From: Nesterenkonia salmonea
Lineage (GTDB): Bacteria > Actinomycetota > Actinomycetes > Actinomycetales > Micrococcaceae
Direction of reading: 5' to 3'
DNA length: 60,892 bases
Assembly: GCF_005771525.1 (NCBI RefSeq)
Contig: NZ_VAVZ01000020.1
Coordinates: 1-60,892, forward strand
Numbering within the stretch: position 1 is the stretch's first letter; each line of letters begins with the position of its first letter. A program made the position numbers and the translations under genes. Positions 43,001 to 51,930 of this stretch are shown piece after piece. The notes beneath the pieces are model-generated. The model made no database searches, had not been told where the DNA came from, and saw nothing but the letters and a program-made list of their open reading frames with translations.

Positions 43001-45859
43001 GTGGGAAGATCCCCGAACCCTGTCTCCTCCACTCTGGCAGAGATCCCGGCCGGCCTCGTCGACGCGCTCAGGAGAGCGACCGGCGAGGTCGGTGCCCGGG
43101 CTACTGACCGGTTGGCTTCTGCCCATGATGCCTCGCACTATCTGCTGACCCCGCAAGCGGTGGTGCGCCCCCGCTCAGTAGCAGAGGTCGCGGAGCTCTT
43201 CAGGACGGTGCAGCAGACGGGTGCAGCAGTGACCTTCCGATCCGGCGGGACAAGCCTGTCCGGCCAGGCGGTCACCGACAAAGTGCTCGTAGACGTCCGC
43301 CGGCACTTCGGCGCTATCGAGGTGCTCGACGACGGTGCCCGGGTCCGCTGCGGCCCCGGAGCTGTGCTCAGACAAGTCAATGCCCGGCTGCTGCGGTACG
43401 GCAGAAAACTGGGGCCGGATCCAGCCAGTGAGATTGCGTGCACCATCGGCGGAGTGGTGGCCAATAACTCCTCCGGTATGGCATGCGGGATCACCACGAA
43501 CACCTACCGCACCCTGGACTCCTGTGTTCTGGTGCTGCCCAGCGGAACGGTGGTGGATACGTCGTCGGACCAGGCAGATGCGCACCTGGCACAGGATGAG
43601 CCGGATCTGCACGCAGGCCTGGCCGCACTGCGTGATCAGCTGCGCGCAGATCCGCGATCCGTGGAGCGCATCCAGCAGCTGCACTCGCTGAAAAACACGA
43701 TGGGGTACGGGTTGAACTCCTTCCTGGACCACACTGAGCCGGTCCGGATCCTGGAGCATCTGGTCATCGGCAGCGAAGGCACACTCGCCTTCCTGGGTGA
43801 AGCCACATACCGGACCGTCCCGATCAAACCTCATGTGGCCACAGGACTGCTGATCTACCCCGATCTGGCCTCCGCGACTGCCAGCCTTCCCGAGCTTGTC
43901 AGTGCGCAGCTGGCCACAGTGGAGCTGATGGACGCCACCAGCCTGCGCGTGTCACAACGGGACCCGAAATCCCCAGAGGCCATCCGGGCACTCGAGGTGA
44001 AAGAGCACTGCGCGCTGCTCGTAGAGTTCCAGGAAGCGGATGCTCAAGCGCTGCAGGACAGACTCCAGTCCGCGAACGCACTGTGGGACCGGCTCCCGCT
44101 GACCGTGCCAGCGCAATTGAGCACTGACGCCCAAGCGCGCACCGCTCTGTGGCGGACCCGCAAAGGACTGTTCGCAGCGGTGGCGGGTAATCGCCCACCC
44201 GGAACAACGGCCCTCTTGGAAGATATCGCGGTCCCCGTGGAACAGCTGGGTGAGACCTGCGAGGCGCTGAGGACCCTCTTTACCAAGCATGGGTACCGGG
44301 ATGCTGTGATCTTCGGCCACGCCAAGGACGGCAATATTCATTTCATGGTGACCGAATCCTTCACCGAAGGTTCACAGGAGGGGGTGGAACGCTACGCGGA
44401 GTTCACCGAAGACATGGTGGAAAGCGTTCTTGCTCGCGGAGGAACACTCAAAGCAGAACATGGCACAGGCCGCATCATGGCGCCGTTCGTGCGCCGTCAA
44501 GTAGGTGATGAGCTCTACGCGGTGATGCAGCGGGTCAAGGCGCTGGCGGACCCTCAGCTGATCCTGAACCCTGGTGTGCTTCTGACCGAGGATCCAAGGG
44601 CGCACCTGAAACACCTCAAAACCTCGCCCGTGGTGGAGGAGGAGGTCGACCGATGTGTGGAGTGCGGCTACTGCGAACCAGTGTGCCCGAGCCGCCAATT
44701 GACCCTCACCCCCCGCGAACGGATTGTGCTCCGCCGGGAGATCGCCCGCGCGGAGCACGCCGGAGACACCCCACTGGTGCGCACTCTGCGTCAGGAATAC
44801 GACTACGACGGCGTCGACACCTGTGCCGTGGACGGCATGTGTGAAACAGCCTGCCCCGTCTTCATCAACACCGGGGACCTTGTCCGCCGGTTGCGCGCCG
44901 AGACCACGTCTGGGGCTGAGCAGAGAGCATGGAAAGTTGCTGCCAGAAGCTGGGATGTGACCAGTCAGGCCGGAGGCTTCGCCCTGACCGTGGCTGGCAA
45001 GCTGCCATCAGCGCTGCCGCGCAGAGGATCAGAAGCGGCCAGACGTGTTCTAGGTGCGGAGGCTGTTCCCCGCTGGTCTGCTGATCTGCCCAGCGGGGGG
45101 CGTCGTCGTCCTGTTCTTCATAATGACCAGGCAGAAGCGCTGTGGTTCCCCAGTTGCACGCAGACCATGTTCGGCCCTGAGGTGGGCGACGTTGCGGGTG
45201 AGAACAGCGGCGGGGTTGGGAAGGCCTTCCAGCAGCTGTGCAAGACGGCTGGTGTCCGGCTGCGCACCCCTGAGTCGATGCCCTCGCTGTGCTGTGGCAC
45301 CCCCTGGAAGTCCAAAGGCCTGAGCGCTGGCTACGACCGTATGAGGCAGAAGGTGCTCGAGGCGGTGAGGGACGCCTCAGATGGTGGGCGGCTCCCTGTG
45401 ATCAGTGACGCCAGTTCCTGCACTGAGGGCCTTGAGGTGCTCCGGGCTGATGCTGGGATCGAGGTGGTGGACTCGGTGACTTTCGCCGCTGAGCGTCTGC
45501 TGCCCGCCCTCCGTGACCTTGGTGTGCTCCCTGAGCCGGCGTTGCCGTCGTTGACACTGCACCCCACATGTTCCTCCACCCGGCTTGGGCTCAACCCGGC
45601 GTTTGAGGCCCTGGCGGAGGCTGTGGCTCAGCAGATCCACGTACCACTGGAATGGGAGTGCTGCGCATTCGCCGGGGACCGAGGCATGCTCCACCCGGAG
45701 CTCACGGCCTCCGCGACCAGGGCCCAGGCGGCAGAGGTCCGGAGCCTGAACAGTGCGGCGCATGCCTCGACGAATCGCACCTGTGAAATGGGTATGGCGC
45801 GTGCCACTGGAAAGCCCTACCGGCACATTCTGGAACTGCTCAACGCCGCGGTCCACTAG
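43001..45859 (+). CDS. D-lactate-dehydrogenase-like FAD/Fe-S fusion (GlcD + GlpC type)
   Basis: A 952-residue fusion starting at GTG. N-terminal half: a VAO-type FAD domain (VTFRSGGTSLSGQAV, CTIGGVVANNSSGMACG, LKAEHGTGRIMAPF). Middle: two [4Fe-4S] motifs, Cys552-555-558-562 and Cys608-614-618, as in glycolate and lactate utilisation proteins. C-terminal: CCG-type domains with LHPTCSSTRLGLNP and ECCAFAGDRGMLHPEL. Such fusions oxidise D-2-hydroxyacids and pass electrons to quinone or other acceptors. It is the last gene of the 40.8-45.9 kb operon. Ends in TAG. Confidence 0.9.
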   Translation: MGRSPNPVSSTLAEIPAGLVDALRRATGEVGARATDRLASAHDASHYLLTPQAVVRPRSVAEVAELFRTVQQTGAAVTFRSGGTSLSGQAVTDKVLVDVRRHFGAIEVLDDGARVRCGPGAVLRQVNARLLRYGRKLGPDPASEIACTIGGVVANNSSGMACGITTNTYRTLDSCVLVLPSGTVVDTSSDQADAHLAQDEPDLHAGLAALRDQLRADPRSVERIQQLHSLKNTMGYGLNSFLDHTEPVRILEHLVIGSEGTLAFLGEATYRTVPIKPHVATGLLIYPDLASATASLPELVSAQLATVELMDATSLRVSQRDPKSPEAIRALEVKEHCALLVEFQEADAQALQDRLQSANALWDRLPLTVPAQLSTDAQARTALWRTRKGLFAAVAGNRPPGTTALLEDIAVPVEQLGETCEALRTLFTKHGYRDAVIFGHAKDGNIHFMVTESFTEGSQEGVERYAEFTEDMVESVLARGGTLKAEHGTGRIMAPFVRRQVGDELYAVMQRVKALADPQLILNPGVLLTEDPRAHLKHLKTSPVVEEEVDRCVECGYCEPVCPSRQLTLTPRERIVLRREIARAEHAGDTPLVRTLRQEYDYDGVDTCAVDGMCETACPVFINTGDLVRRLRAETTSGAEQRAWKVAARSWDVTSQAGGFALTVAGKLPSALPRRGSEAARRVLGAEAVPRWSADLPSGGRRRPVLHNDQAEALWFPSCTQTMFGPEVGDVAGENSGGVGKAFQQLCKTAGVRLRTPESMPSLCCGTPWKSKGLSAGYDRMRQKVLEAVRDASDGGRLPVISDASSCTEGLEVLRADAGIEVVDSVTFAAERLLPALRDLGVLPEPALPSLTLHPTCSSTRLGLNPAFEALAEAVAQQIHVPLEWECCAFAGDRGMLHPELTASATRAQAAEVRSLNSAAHASTNRTCEMGMARATGKPYRHILELLNAAVH

Positions 45860-45934
45860 CGCAATCAGTCATGCTCAGCTGCATCCGGTCCCGGGATGAG
45901 GCGTGCTTGCAGTCGCGCTGGATACGATGAGGGC

Positions 45935-46606
45935 ATGAGCACGACTTTCGGATCGGTCGCCGGCATCGGGCGCCCCGCCCGTGATGCCCTGCAGCAGGCC
46001 GGATACCTGAACCTGGAGTCTCTCCACGGGGTCGAATACGCTACGCTCGCCTCACTTCACGGCCTCGGGAGGCGGAGTCTGGAACGCCTGCGGGCGGCTC
46101 TTGTGGAACGCGGCATGGGGCTGGCCGGCCATGTGCCGGAGCCCGAGGCGCGCCGCTCTGTGATCACCGAAGGTCATACCGGAAAGAACGCGATAGACCT
46201 CAAGACGGCCCCTAGTGACCAAACTCCGAGTGACTTTGTTGAAGGGCTGGACACTGCGCGACGTGTCGTACACGGTAGATTGCTGTTGGAAATCTTCACA
46301 CGCGTCACTGGGGAGCAACCCGTGATGTGGGGGCCCACAATGATCGGCTATGGACAGGCCCACTACCGCTATGCGACCGGCCGGGAGGGCGACACGTTCC
46401 GGCTCGGATTCTCACCCCGGAAAGCGAAGATCTCGCTATACGGCCTCACCGGATCACCGCGCTCAGCAGAACTCTCAGCCCGGCTCGGTAAGCACAGCAC
46501 CGGCGCAGCGTGTCTCTACATCAACACACCGGAAGACATCGACCTCGCAGTCTTGGAAGAGATGATCCGAGATGCCTGGGAGGCTGATCTGACGCCCCAC
46601 TGCTGA
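45935..46606 (+). CDS. DUF1801-domain protein with helix-hairpin-helix N-terminus
   Basis: A 223-residue protein. The first ~60 residues form a HhH-like segment (IGRPARDALQQAGYLNLESL, LHGLGRRSLERLRAAL). A DUF1801 domain with VMWGPTMIGYGQAHYRYATGREGDTFRLGFSPRKAKISLYG follows. The domain is widespread and unassigned. I chose the ATG at 45935 after GAGGG; the longer frame upstream is not conserved-looking. Function unknown. Confidence 0.75.
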   Translation: MSTTFGSVAGIGRPARDALQQAGYLNLESLHGVEYATLASLHGLGRRSLERLRAALVERGMGLAGHVPEPEARRSVITEGHTGKNAIDLKTAPSDQTPSDFVEGLDTARRVVHGRLLLEIFTRVTGEQPVMWGPTMIGYGQAHYRYATGREGDTFRLGFSPRKAKISLYGLTGSPRSAELSARLGKHSTGAACLYINTPEDIDLAVLEEMIRDAWEADLTPHC

Positions 46607-46627
46607 GGCTCCCGGGATCGGCACGCC

Positions 46628-46673
46628 TTGTACTGCACATATAGTACAAAACTTGTACCATGTGTGTGGTACA
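46628..46673. promoter_or_regulatory. Tandem GntR/YtrA-type operators
   Basis: Two dyads: TTGTAC-N10-GTACAA (46628-46649) and TGTACC-N8-GGTACA (46654-46673), both perfect. They lie upstream of the membrane-protein/GntR gene pair, in the position for autoregulation by the small YtrA-type regulator encoded as the second gene. Confidence 0.7.
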
Positions 46674-46718
46674 TAGGTTGAGTGGTGATGACTACATGCG
46701 GGAAGCGGGGAAACGGAC

Positions 46719-47651
46719 ATGTTCATGTTGGCAATGCTCTGTGAGGTGCTTCCCGTCGTCGCGGCCCTGTCCGTCGTGGCCGTCCTAGCGGTTCCCCTAT
46801 GGCGCGAGAAGCTGCCTCGTCCGGTCCGGCTTGACGGCTCATCCCGACCTGACGCTGCGGCGCGGTGGACCCTGGCGTCTGGGGCTGCGCTCCTTGTCCT
46901 GTTCGCCGTGACGGTGACTGTCATGCGTTTCCACCGCATAAGGCTCGGAGGCCAGGACTACAGCTGGTGGAGGTACTCGATTCCGCTGCTAGCAGCATGC
47001 TTGGTCTTGCTCGTTGTCGCAGTGCTCTTGGTCAGTTACCGCCGGCAGCCGGCCGAGCCAGTTGCGCCCACGCATCCCCGCACGTGGCGATCCTTCACCG
47101 GCACGTCCCAGTTGTGGTTGTTTGGGTCCTGCGCGTTCGCCCTAATTTTGTTCGTCGCGTTCGCCGGATCTGCCTCAAGCCCAGATGATGAGGGCCGCTA
47201 CCGGTGGCTGGTGATCGATACCGGAGCCACAGGTGGAATGGTGGCTGATTTCTTCGGGTGGGCGTATGGTCTGCCGGCCGCTGCAGCGGCGCTTGTGCTT
47301 CTTGTGCTGACGGTTCTAGTCCTTCACCTCAATGCGGTACGTCCGTTTTTTACCCCAAACAGTGTCGGAGCGGAGGAAGCGTCGCGATCAGCGTTTTCAT
47401 ACATGGTGGTCTGCTTCGGCGCCGGTGCAGTTCTCCTTACTCTTGCCCGCGCGCTCAACACGGCCTCGAGTGCAGCAGGAGTGTCACTAGCTTCAGAGGG
47501 CTACTCGTTTGACACCACTCTGGCAGCAGCTTCGCCATGGCTTTTGGGCCTGTCATACCTCGTGCAGTTCTTTGCGCTCTTCCTGCTGATGACAGTTGTC
47601 GCGGTGGCGGTCCGGCGACCCCAGCCTCAGGCGGCGACTGTTCATGGCTGA
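46719..47651 (+). CDS. Multi-span membrane protein in a GntR-regulated pair
   Basis: A 310-residue protein with about eight hydrophobic segments, arranged as an N-terminal pair, two central pairs and a C-terminal pair, separated by Arg- and Pro-rich loops (YRRQPAEPVAPTHPRTWR). No transport motif is visible. GGGGAAA precedes the ATG. It overlaps the YtrA-type regulator gene by 8 bases, so expression is coupled. Two GntR-type operators lie just upstream. Function unknown; an envelope-stress or drug-linked role is typical for such pairs. Confidence 0.7.
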   Translation: MFMLAMLCEVLPVVAALSVVAVLAVPLWREKLPRPVRLDGSSRPDAAARWTLASGAALLVLFAVTVTVMRFHRIRLGGQDYSWWRYSIPLLAACLVLLVVAVLLVSYRRQPAEPVAPTHPRTWRSFTGTSQLWLFGSCAFALILFVAFAGSASSPDDEGRYRWLVIDTGATGGMVADFFGWAYGLPAAAAALVLLVLTVLVLHLNAVRPFFTPNSVGAEEASRSAFSYMVVCFGAGAVLLTLARALNTASSAAGVSLASEGYSFDTTLAAASPWLLGLSYLVQFFALFLLMTVVAVAVRRPQPQAATVHG

Positions 47652-47982
47652 GTATTCAGCCGAACAAATCGCCGCTCATTTCAGAGGGCTGATCCTGTCT
47701 GGTCGGATGGGTGCAGGGGACCGGCTCCCGACCGTCCGACAAACCGCGCGGGATCTCGGCGTCGCGGTGACGACTGCCGCCAAGGCATACCGTGCGCTGG
47801 AGTCCAGCGGGTTTGTGGTGACGAAGGGCGCTGCCGGTACCCGGGTCGCTGCTCAGCCATCGGTTCTCCCGGGCGTGGTGCTTGGCCATGTCAGAGATGC
47901 TGTGGCGGAGGCCCAAAAATCGGGCATCAGCGAGTCAGACCTCCTCAACGCAGTCCAGGCTGTATGGCGCGACCGCCCATAG
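47644..47982 (+). CDS. Small GntR-family regulator (YtrA subfamily)
   Basis: A 112-residue regulator that is mostly the winged helix domain: YSAEQIAAHFRGLILSGRMGAGDRLPTVRQTARDLGVAVTTAAKAYRALESSGFVV, then a short helical tail with AVAEAQKSGISESDLLNAVQAVWRD. YtrA-type members have no large effector domain and usually repress their own operon. It starts within the preceding membrane gene. The upstream tandem TGTAC dyads match this subfamily. Confidence 0.87.
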   Translation: MAEYSAEQIAAHFRGLILSGRMGAGDRLPTVRQTARDLGVAVTTAAKAYRALESSGFVVTKGAAGTRVAAQPSVLPGVVLGHVRDAVAEAQKSGISESDLLNAVQAVWRDRP

Positions 47983-48125
47983 CAGGCGGCGGAGCTGGTC
48001 CATGTCAGCAAAGCGAGGCTCAGGCACCCCAGCGCAAGACTTACGATGTCCGCGCACCTCGCGACACGTTTCAGTGAGGCCCTGATCCTGATCCGCCCTT
48101 CGGATATCCACAACCGACGCGTACA

Positions 48126-48626
48126 GTGCACCACGTGAGTGATCATGAATGCACTGATGATGGCCGGTATATCATCGTCAAAGGTCAAAAGTGGCGCGCC
48201 ACCGATCCGCATATTCCAGAGCGGCTGCGCAGCGAACTCGTCAAAGAGCTCATGACTGCCCGGCGTTTGGTCAAAACGCGCGGCGACGACGTTCGGTTCC
48301 GCGTGCAGGACGCGAAGGTCGCACTCGGAGAACGCGGTGAGCCATGGTGGGAGCCTACAGAGGCTGGACAGAAGGACAGGCTTGCGGCAGCGATTCGCGC
48401 GCTGCTGAGGCAACGTGAGGGGGCCACCATCTGCCCAAGTGACGCCGCCCGAATCGTCGGCGGCGATACCTGGCGGGACCTCATGGACCTTGCCCGCCAG
48501 GTGGCTGCAGAACTCTCCGAAGAGCGGCAAATCCGCATCACGCAAAAGGGTGAGGTGGTGGACGCTGATGCCCGTGGCCCCATCCGTTTGGGGCCGGGAG
48601 AGAACCTTCGGCTGGGAGCGGGGTGA
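48126..48626 (+). CDS. DUF3253-domain protein
   Basis: A 166-residue protein. The N-terminal part has GRYIIVKGQKWRATDPHIPE and SELVKELMTARRLVK, with the recurrent RVQDAKVALGERGEPWWEP. The C-terminal DUF3253 part has GATICPSDAARIVGGDTWRDLM, a winged-helix-like fold, and closes with RGPIRLGPGENL. The family is common in Actinobacteria and uncharacterised. GTG start at 48126 or 48135, neither with a strong ribosome site. Confidence 0.72.
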   Translation: MHHVSDHECTDDGRYIIVKGQKWRATDPHIPERLRSELVKELMTARRLVKTRGDDVRFRVQDAKVALGERGEPWWEPTEAGQKDRLAAAIRALLRQREGATICPSDAARIVGGDTWRDLMDLARQVAAELSEERQIRITQKGEVVDADARGPIRLGPGENLRLGAG

Positions 48627-48641
48627 TGCCTCACATCTGGG

Positions 48642-49301
48642 TCAGTGGGAGCCTGTCGGGGCTGCTCGTTGATCGATCGCGGCGGTGGAGGCATCGATGC
48701 GCTCCATGGCGTCATCGAACCGGTGGACGGTTTCCCACAGTTCGGGGTGCTGTTGGCGGATCTGCTCAAGGGTTGACCCGGAGGCGCGCAGGGTCCCCAG
48801 GTCAAAGCTCACGTTGGTGCGCGCACCTGCCACTGCTGCCCGTAGGGCACCGAATGCGACGACGACGTCAGCGATCAGTGCCGACTTTCCGTTCTCTGCG
48901 AGCCAGATTAAGTCATCGATCGCTTCTACCGCGTGCTCGCCGAGCTTGGCAGAGGACTGGGCCGCCCCGACTGAGGCTTCACGGATTGCCTGGTCCCGTT
49001 CTTCACCGCGGTCCAGCTTAAACGCGGCGCCGAATGCTTGGGAGGCTGCGGCGTCGTCGTCCGCTAATCGTAGGGCAGTGCGTCGCAGGTTCTGGGCTCT
49101 GGTGAGGATTTCTTCCAGTTGGTTCCCCGGGTTTTTCTCTGCGTCGGTGTAGCCGGCAACCATGGAGGTCAGGGATGCTGCGATCGCGAGCATCACTCCG
49201 GCGCCAGCGCCACCGCCGGGTGCGCCGATGGGCTTTCCCAGTGCGTGCGTCCAGTCCTCGACAGTCGATTCTTGGGTGGTGATCTCATCGGGTGTGTTCA
49301 T
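48642..49301 (-). CDS. Cyclodeaminase/cyclohydrolase family protein (FTCD_C-like)
   Basis: A 219-residue all-helical protein. VEDWTHALGKPIGAPGGGAGAGVMLAIAASLTSMVAGYT is the diagnostic folate-cyclodeaminase opening with its Gly-rich loop. NVSFDLGTLRAS appears later. Family members act on formimino-tetrahydrofolate, but many bacterial stand-alone copies are unassigned. It sits between DUF3253 and a phospholipase D-type gene with no operon logic visible. The Met at 49301 was preferred because homology begins there. Confidence 0.82.
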   Translation of the reverse strand: MNTPDEITTQESTVEDWTHALGKPIGAPGGGAGAGVMLAIAASLTSMVAGYTDAEKNPGNQLEEILTRAQNLRRTALRLADDDAAASQAFGAAFKLDRGEERDQAIREASVGAAQSSAKLGEHAVEAIDDLIWLAENGKSALIADVVVAFGALRAAVAGARTNVSFDLGTLRASGSTLEQIRQQHPELWETVHRFDDAMERIDASTAAIDQRAAPTGSH

Positions 49302-49354
49302 GAATCTAGTCTGTCTCATCACCGAGTGCGTTTCCTGTGGGAGGTGGGGTGTTG

Positions 49355-50626
49355 TTAGAGGATAGGGCGCAGGGGTCTCAGTGCGACCTCGGTGACCCGC
49401 ACGATCGGGTGGCGCATCCTCCAGCTACCGGACCTGACGCGCTCGCAGTGCTCGAGATCGCTGCGGAAGACTCTCTCCATCTCGGCGGCGAACCCCTTGT
49501 CGACGACTTCAATATTGGATTCGTAGTTGAAGGACAGGGAGAGCCTGTCGATGTTGGCCGTGCCGATTGTTGACCATACTCCGTCGATGGTGGCGGTCTT
49601 GGAGTGCATCATGCTGCTGGTGTAGAGGAGAACGGTGATGCCTGCATCGAGCATCTGCCCGAAGAATCCGCGAGAGACCCAGTCGGCGATCACATGGTTG
49701 GAATCTTTGGGGACCATGACTTGGACATCGACCCCACGCCGGGACGCCAGCGTGAGGGCGCGCACGATCTGCTGGTCAGGGACGAAATACGGTGTGGAGA
49801 TCCATATCCGATCGCGAGCCCGCTCGATCGCTTTGAGATACATGTTCCGCACTGGGTAGACCAGGTCGACCGGCATATTCGCCACCACTCGGACCGTGGG
49901 GTTCCAGCTGTCCGGAGCGATCCAGGGAATCTGCTCTGAGGGGTGGCGGTCCTCATTCCATAACCGTGCCACCGTCTGCCGCAGACCCCATACCGCTGGT
50001 CCGGCCACACGGAGGTGGGTGTCGCGCCATTTCTTTGCGTAGAGGGAACCGATGTTGTAGCCGCCAACGAACCCGATCTCGTCATCGACCACCAGAATCT
50101 TTGAGTGGTTGAAGCCGGTTGAGCGCAGAGGCGCCTTCCAGAAGCTCCTTCCCGCGGCTGGCATCCGGTACACGTGAACGTCTTTATCGAGCCGGCGGTA
50201 GAACGACTGCGGTACGACGAGGTTGGCGAACCCGTCGTAAATGATGAACACATCGACGCCGCGTCTGACTGCCGCGTTGAACGCATTGATGAACTGCTGG
50301 CCCACCTGATCGTTCTTCCAGATGTAGGTCTTCATGAGGATCGAGTGCTGGGCGGAATCGATAGCCTGCAGCATGTCCCCGTAGAGCGCTTCGCCGTCGG
50401 TGTAGATGCGCAGCGGTGATTCCTCGACATGCGATTCGAAAGTGCCTGGCCGGGGCGCGTCGCGTTCCTTGCGTTCGCGCTGCTTGAAGAGGTCCAACGC
50501 CACAACAGAGATCGCTGCGGTGACTGGGACCGCCATAGCAGAACCTGCGATCGCCAGTGGCAGGGTCTTGGGGGACGTTCGTCGGCGTAGGCGGCGCAAC
50601 GGCATGCGGGAAGGGCTCATGAACAT
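49355..50626 (-). CDS. Phospholipase D-like / cardiolipin synthase-type protein
   Basis: A 423-residue protein with a short basic N-terminus and one hydrophobic segment (about residues 22-45), probably a membrane anchor. Two HKD motifs complete the active site: His174, Lys176, Asp181 in NHSKILVVDDEIGFVGGYNIG, and His341, Lys343, Asp348 in MHSKTATIDGVWSTIGTANID. Members transfer phosphatidyl groups, including cardiolipin formation. Length and motif spacing fit the bacterial synthase type. Confidence 0.88.
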   Translation of the reverse strand: MFMSPSRMPLRRLRRRTSPKTLPLAIAGSAMAVPVTAAISVVALDLFKQRERKERDAPRPGTFESHVEESPLRIYTDGEALYGDMLQAIDSAQHSILMKTYIWKNDQVGQQFINAFNAAVRRGVDVFIIYDGFANLVVPQSFYRRLDKDVHVYRMPAAGRSFWKAPLRSTGFNHSKILVVDDEIGFVGGYNIGSLYAKKWRDTHLRVAGPAVWGLRQTVARLWNEDRHPSEQIPWIAPDSWNPTVRVVANMPVDLVYPVRNMYLKAIERARDRIWISTPYFVPDQQIVRALTLASRRGVDVQVMVPKDSNHVIADWVSRGFFGQMLDAGITVLLYTSSMMHSKTATIDGVWSTIGTANIDRLSLSFNYESNIEVVDKGFAAEMERVFRSDLEHCERVRSGSWRMRHPIVRVTEVALRPLRPIL

Positions 50627-50752
50627 ACCCTAATGCGCATGCCTAGCCCGGCAGAGGGAATGATGTCGAACCGGGCGGGGTTGATTGGTGAGAAATGCAC
50701 TCAGAAGCTCGCCATAGCGTCCTTCGTGACAATGATCGGTAGGAGAAAATTC

Positions 50753-51169
50753 ATGAATGTTTCAACACTTGCTCTGCGCACCATACCCGGCGCGTTCGTC
50801 CTCAACGCCGGAATCAGCAAACTGAAACTAGACGCCGAGTCCGCTGCCGGGCTGCAGGGCATGGCTTCCACCGGGGTTCCAGCAGTGAAACAGCTCTCCC
50901 CGGAAACGTTCGGCAAGGCCCTGGCCTGGGGTGAGATCACCCTCGGTACTGCGCTGCTGACTCCGTTTGTGAGCAACCGGCTTGCTGGCCTTGGGCTGGC
51001 CGGCTTCTCGGCCGGAATGCTGAGCATGTACTTCCGCAATGATGCGATGACTGAGGCCGACGGCGTGCGCCCGTCACAAGACGGCACACCTCTGGCTAAG
51101 GACGTCTGGCTGGCTGCCATCTCCATCGCTTTGATCAGCGGACAGAAGAACCGGAAGAACAAAGGTTAG
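50753..51169 (+). CDS. DoxX-like membrane protein
   Basis: A 138-residue protein starting at an ATG with AGGAG 8 bases upstream (longer frame ignored). The opening IPGAFVLNAGISKL and the block LSPETFGKALAWGEITLGTALLTPFVSNRLAGLGLAGFSAGML are like DoxX-family proteins, with about three to four hydrophobic segments. Basic tail KNRKNKG. Function unknown. Confidence 0.7.
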   Translation: MNVSTLALRTIPGAFVLNAGISKLKLDAESAAGLQGMASTGVPAVKQLSPETFGKALAWGEITLGTALLTPFVSNRLAGLGLAGFSAGMLSMYFRNDAMTEADGVRPSQDGTPLAKDVWLAAISIALISGQKNRKNKG

Positions 51170-51198
51170 TCAGGGTCCAGCTCAGTTCTGTGAAGGAT

Positions 51199-51930
51199 TC
51201 AACGCGTGAGCCGTTGAACTCCTTCCAGCACCGCCTGATGGACCCGGCGGTCACCCAGCGGCAGGAAATGGCCGCGGGAGCTCAGCTGAACGTTGTGCGC
51301 CCCCTGCAGGTAGCTGCCTCCGGGGATATGTGGATCGAAACGCCCGTAGATGGACACAATGTCCTTGTCCACATCCCGCTTAGCTCCCAATGCGGCAAGT
51401 TCAGGAGATCGTGGCAGGAATGCGCGGATCGCTGGCAGCGGCATCAGGCGGGCCAACGGTGAACCGTCGAACGGCGTGTTGAGGGTGACGAGCCCTTTGA
51501 TCAGCCTGGCCTCATTGTGGCGGGCCAGCAGGTGTTTCCCAATCAGACCGCCTTTGCTGTGCGCCACTAATACGCAGGGGCCTATGCTTTCCCGGTCGAT
51601 GTGCCTGTGGACAACATGTGCCATCTCCTCGAAGGTGCCCCCGTTGTAACCCAGTTCGACCACGGGACGAACGTCATAACCCTGTTCATGCAGCGCATTG
51701 GCCAGGGGAAGCAGGAATGTCCACGTTTCGTAGATCCCGGGCAGCAGAACGATGACAGGTTTGTCAGAGTCGGCACGCCGGTATGAGTACGGGTCGGGAC
51801 GTTGAAGAAGGCCTGCGGCCTGCTGGCGCAGCGCGTAGCCGTAGTCTCGGGCCCAGACTGTGAGGTTGGTGCCGGCCTTCAAGACACGCCCAGCTCCGCG
51901 AGCCCTACCCCGGGAGGATGACGTTTTCAT
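51199..51930 (-). CDS. Alpha/beta hydrolase (lipase/PGAP1-like)
   Basis: A 243-residue hydrolase. Catalytic Ser125 is in VLVAHSKGGLIG; PVIVLLPGIYETWTFLLPLANAL forms the first strand and oxyanion loop, and GRFDPHIPGG plus SSRGHFLPL likely supply Asp and His. Overlaps the next gene by 4 bases (ATGA), so the two hydrolases are translated together. A basic N-terminus (RGRARGAGRVL) could associate with membrane or nucleic acid. Substrate unknown. Confidence 0.85.
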   Translation of the reverse strand: MKTSSSRGRARGAGRVLKAGTNLTVWARDYGYALRQQAAGLLQRPDPYSYRRADSDKPVIVLLPGIYETWTFLLPLANALHEQGYDVRPVVELGYNGGTFEEMAHVVHRHIDRESIGPCVLVAHSKGGLIGKHLLARHNEARLIKGLVTLNTPFDGSPLARLMPLPAIRAFLPRSPELAALGAKRDVDKDIVSIYGRFDPHIPGGSYLQGAHNVQLSSRGHFLPLGDRRVHQAVLEGVQRLTR

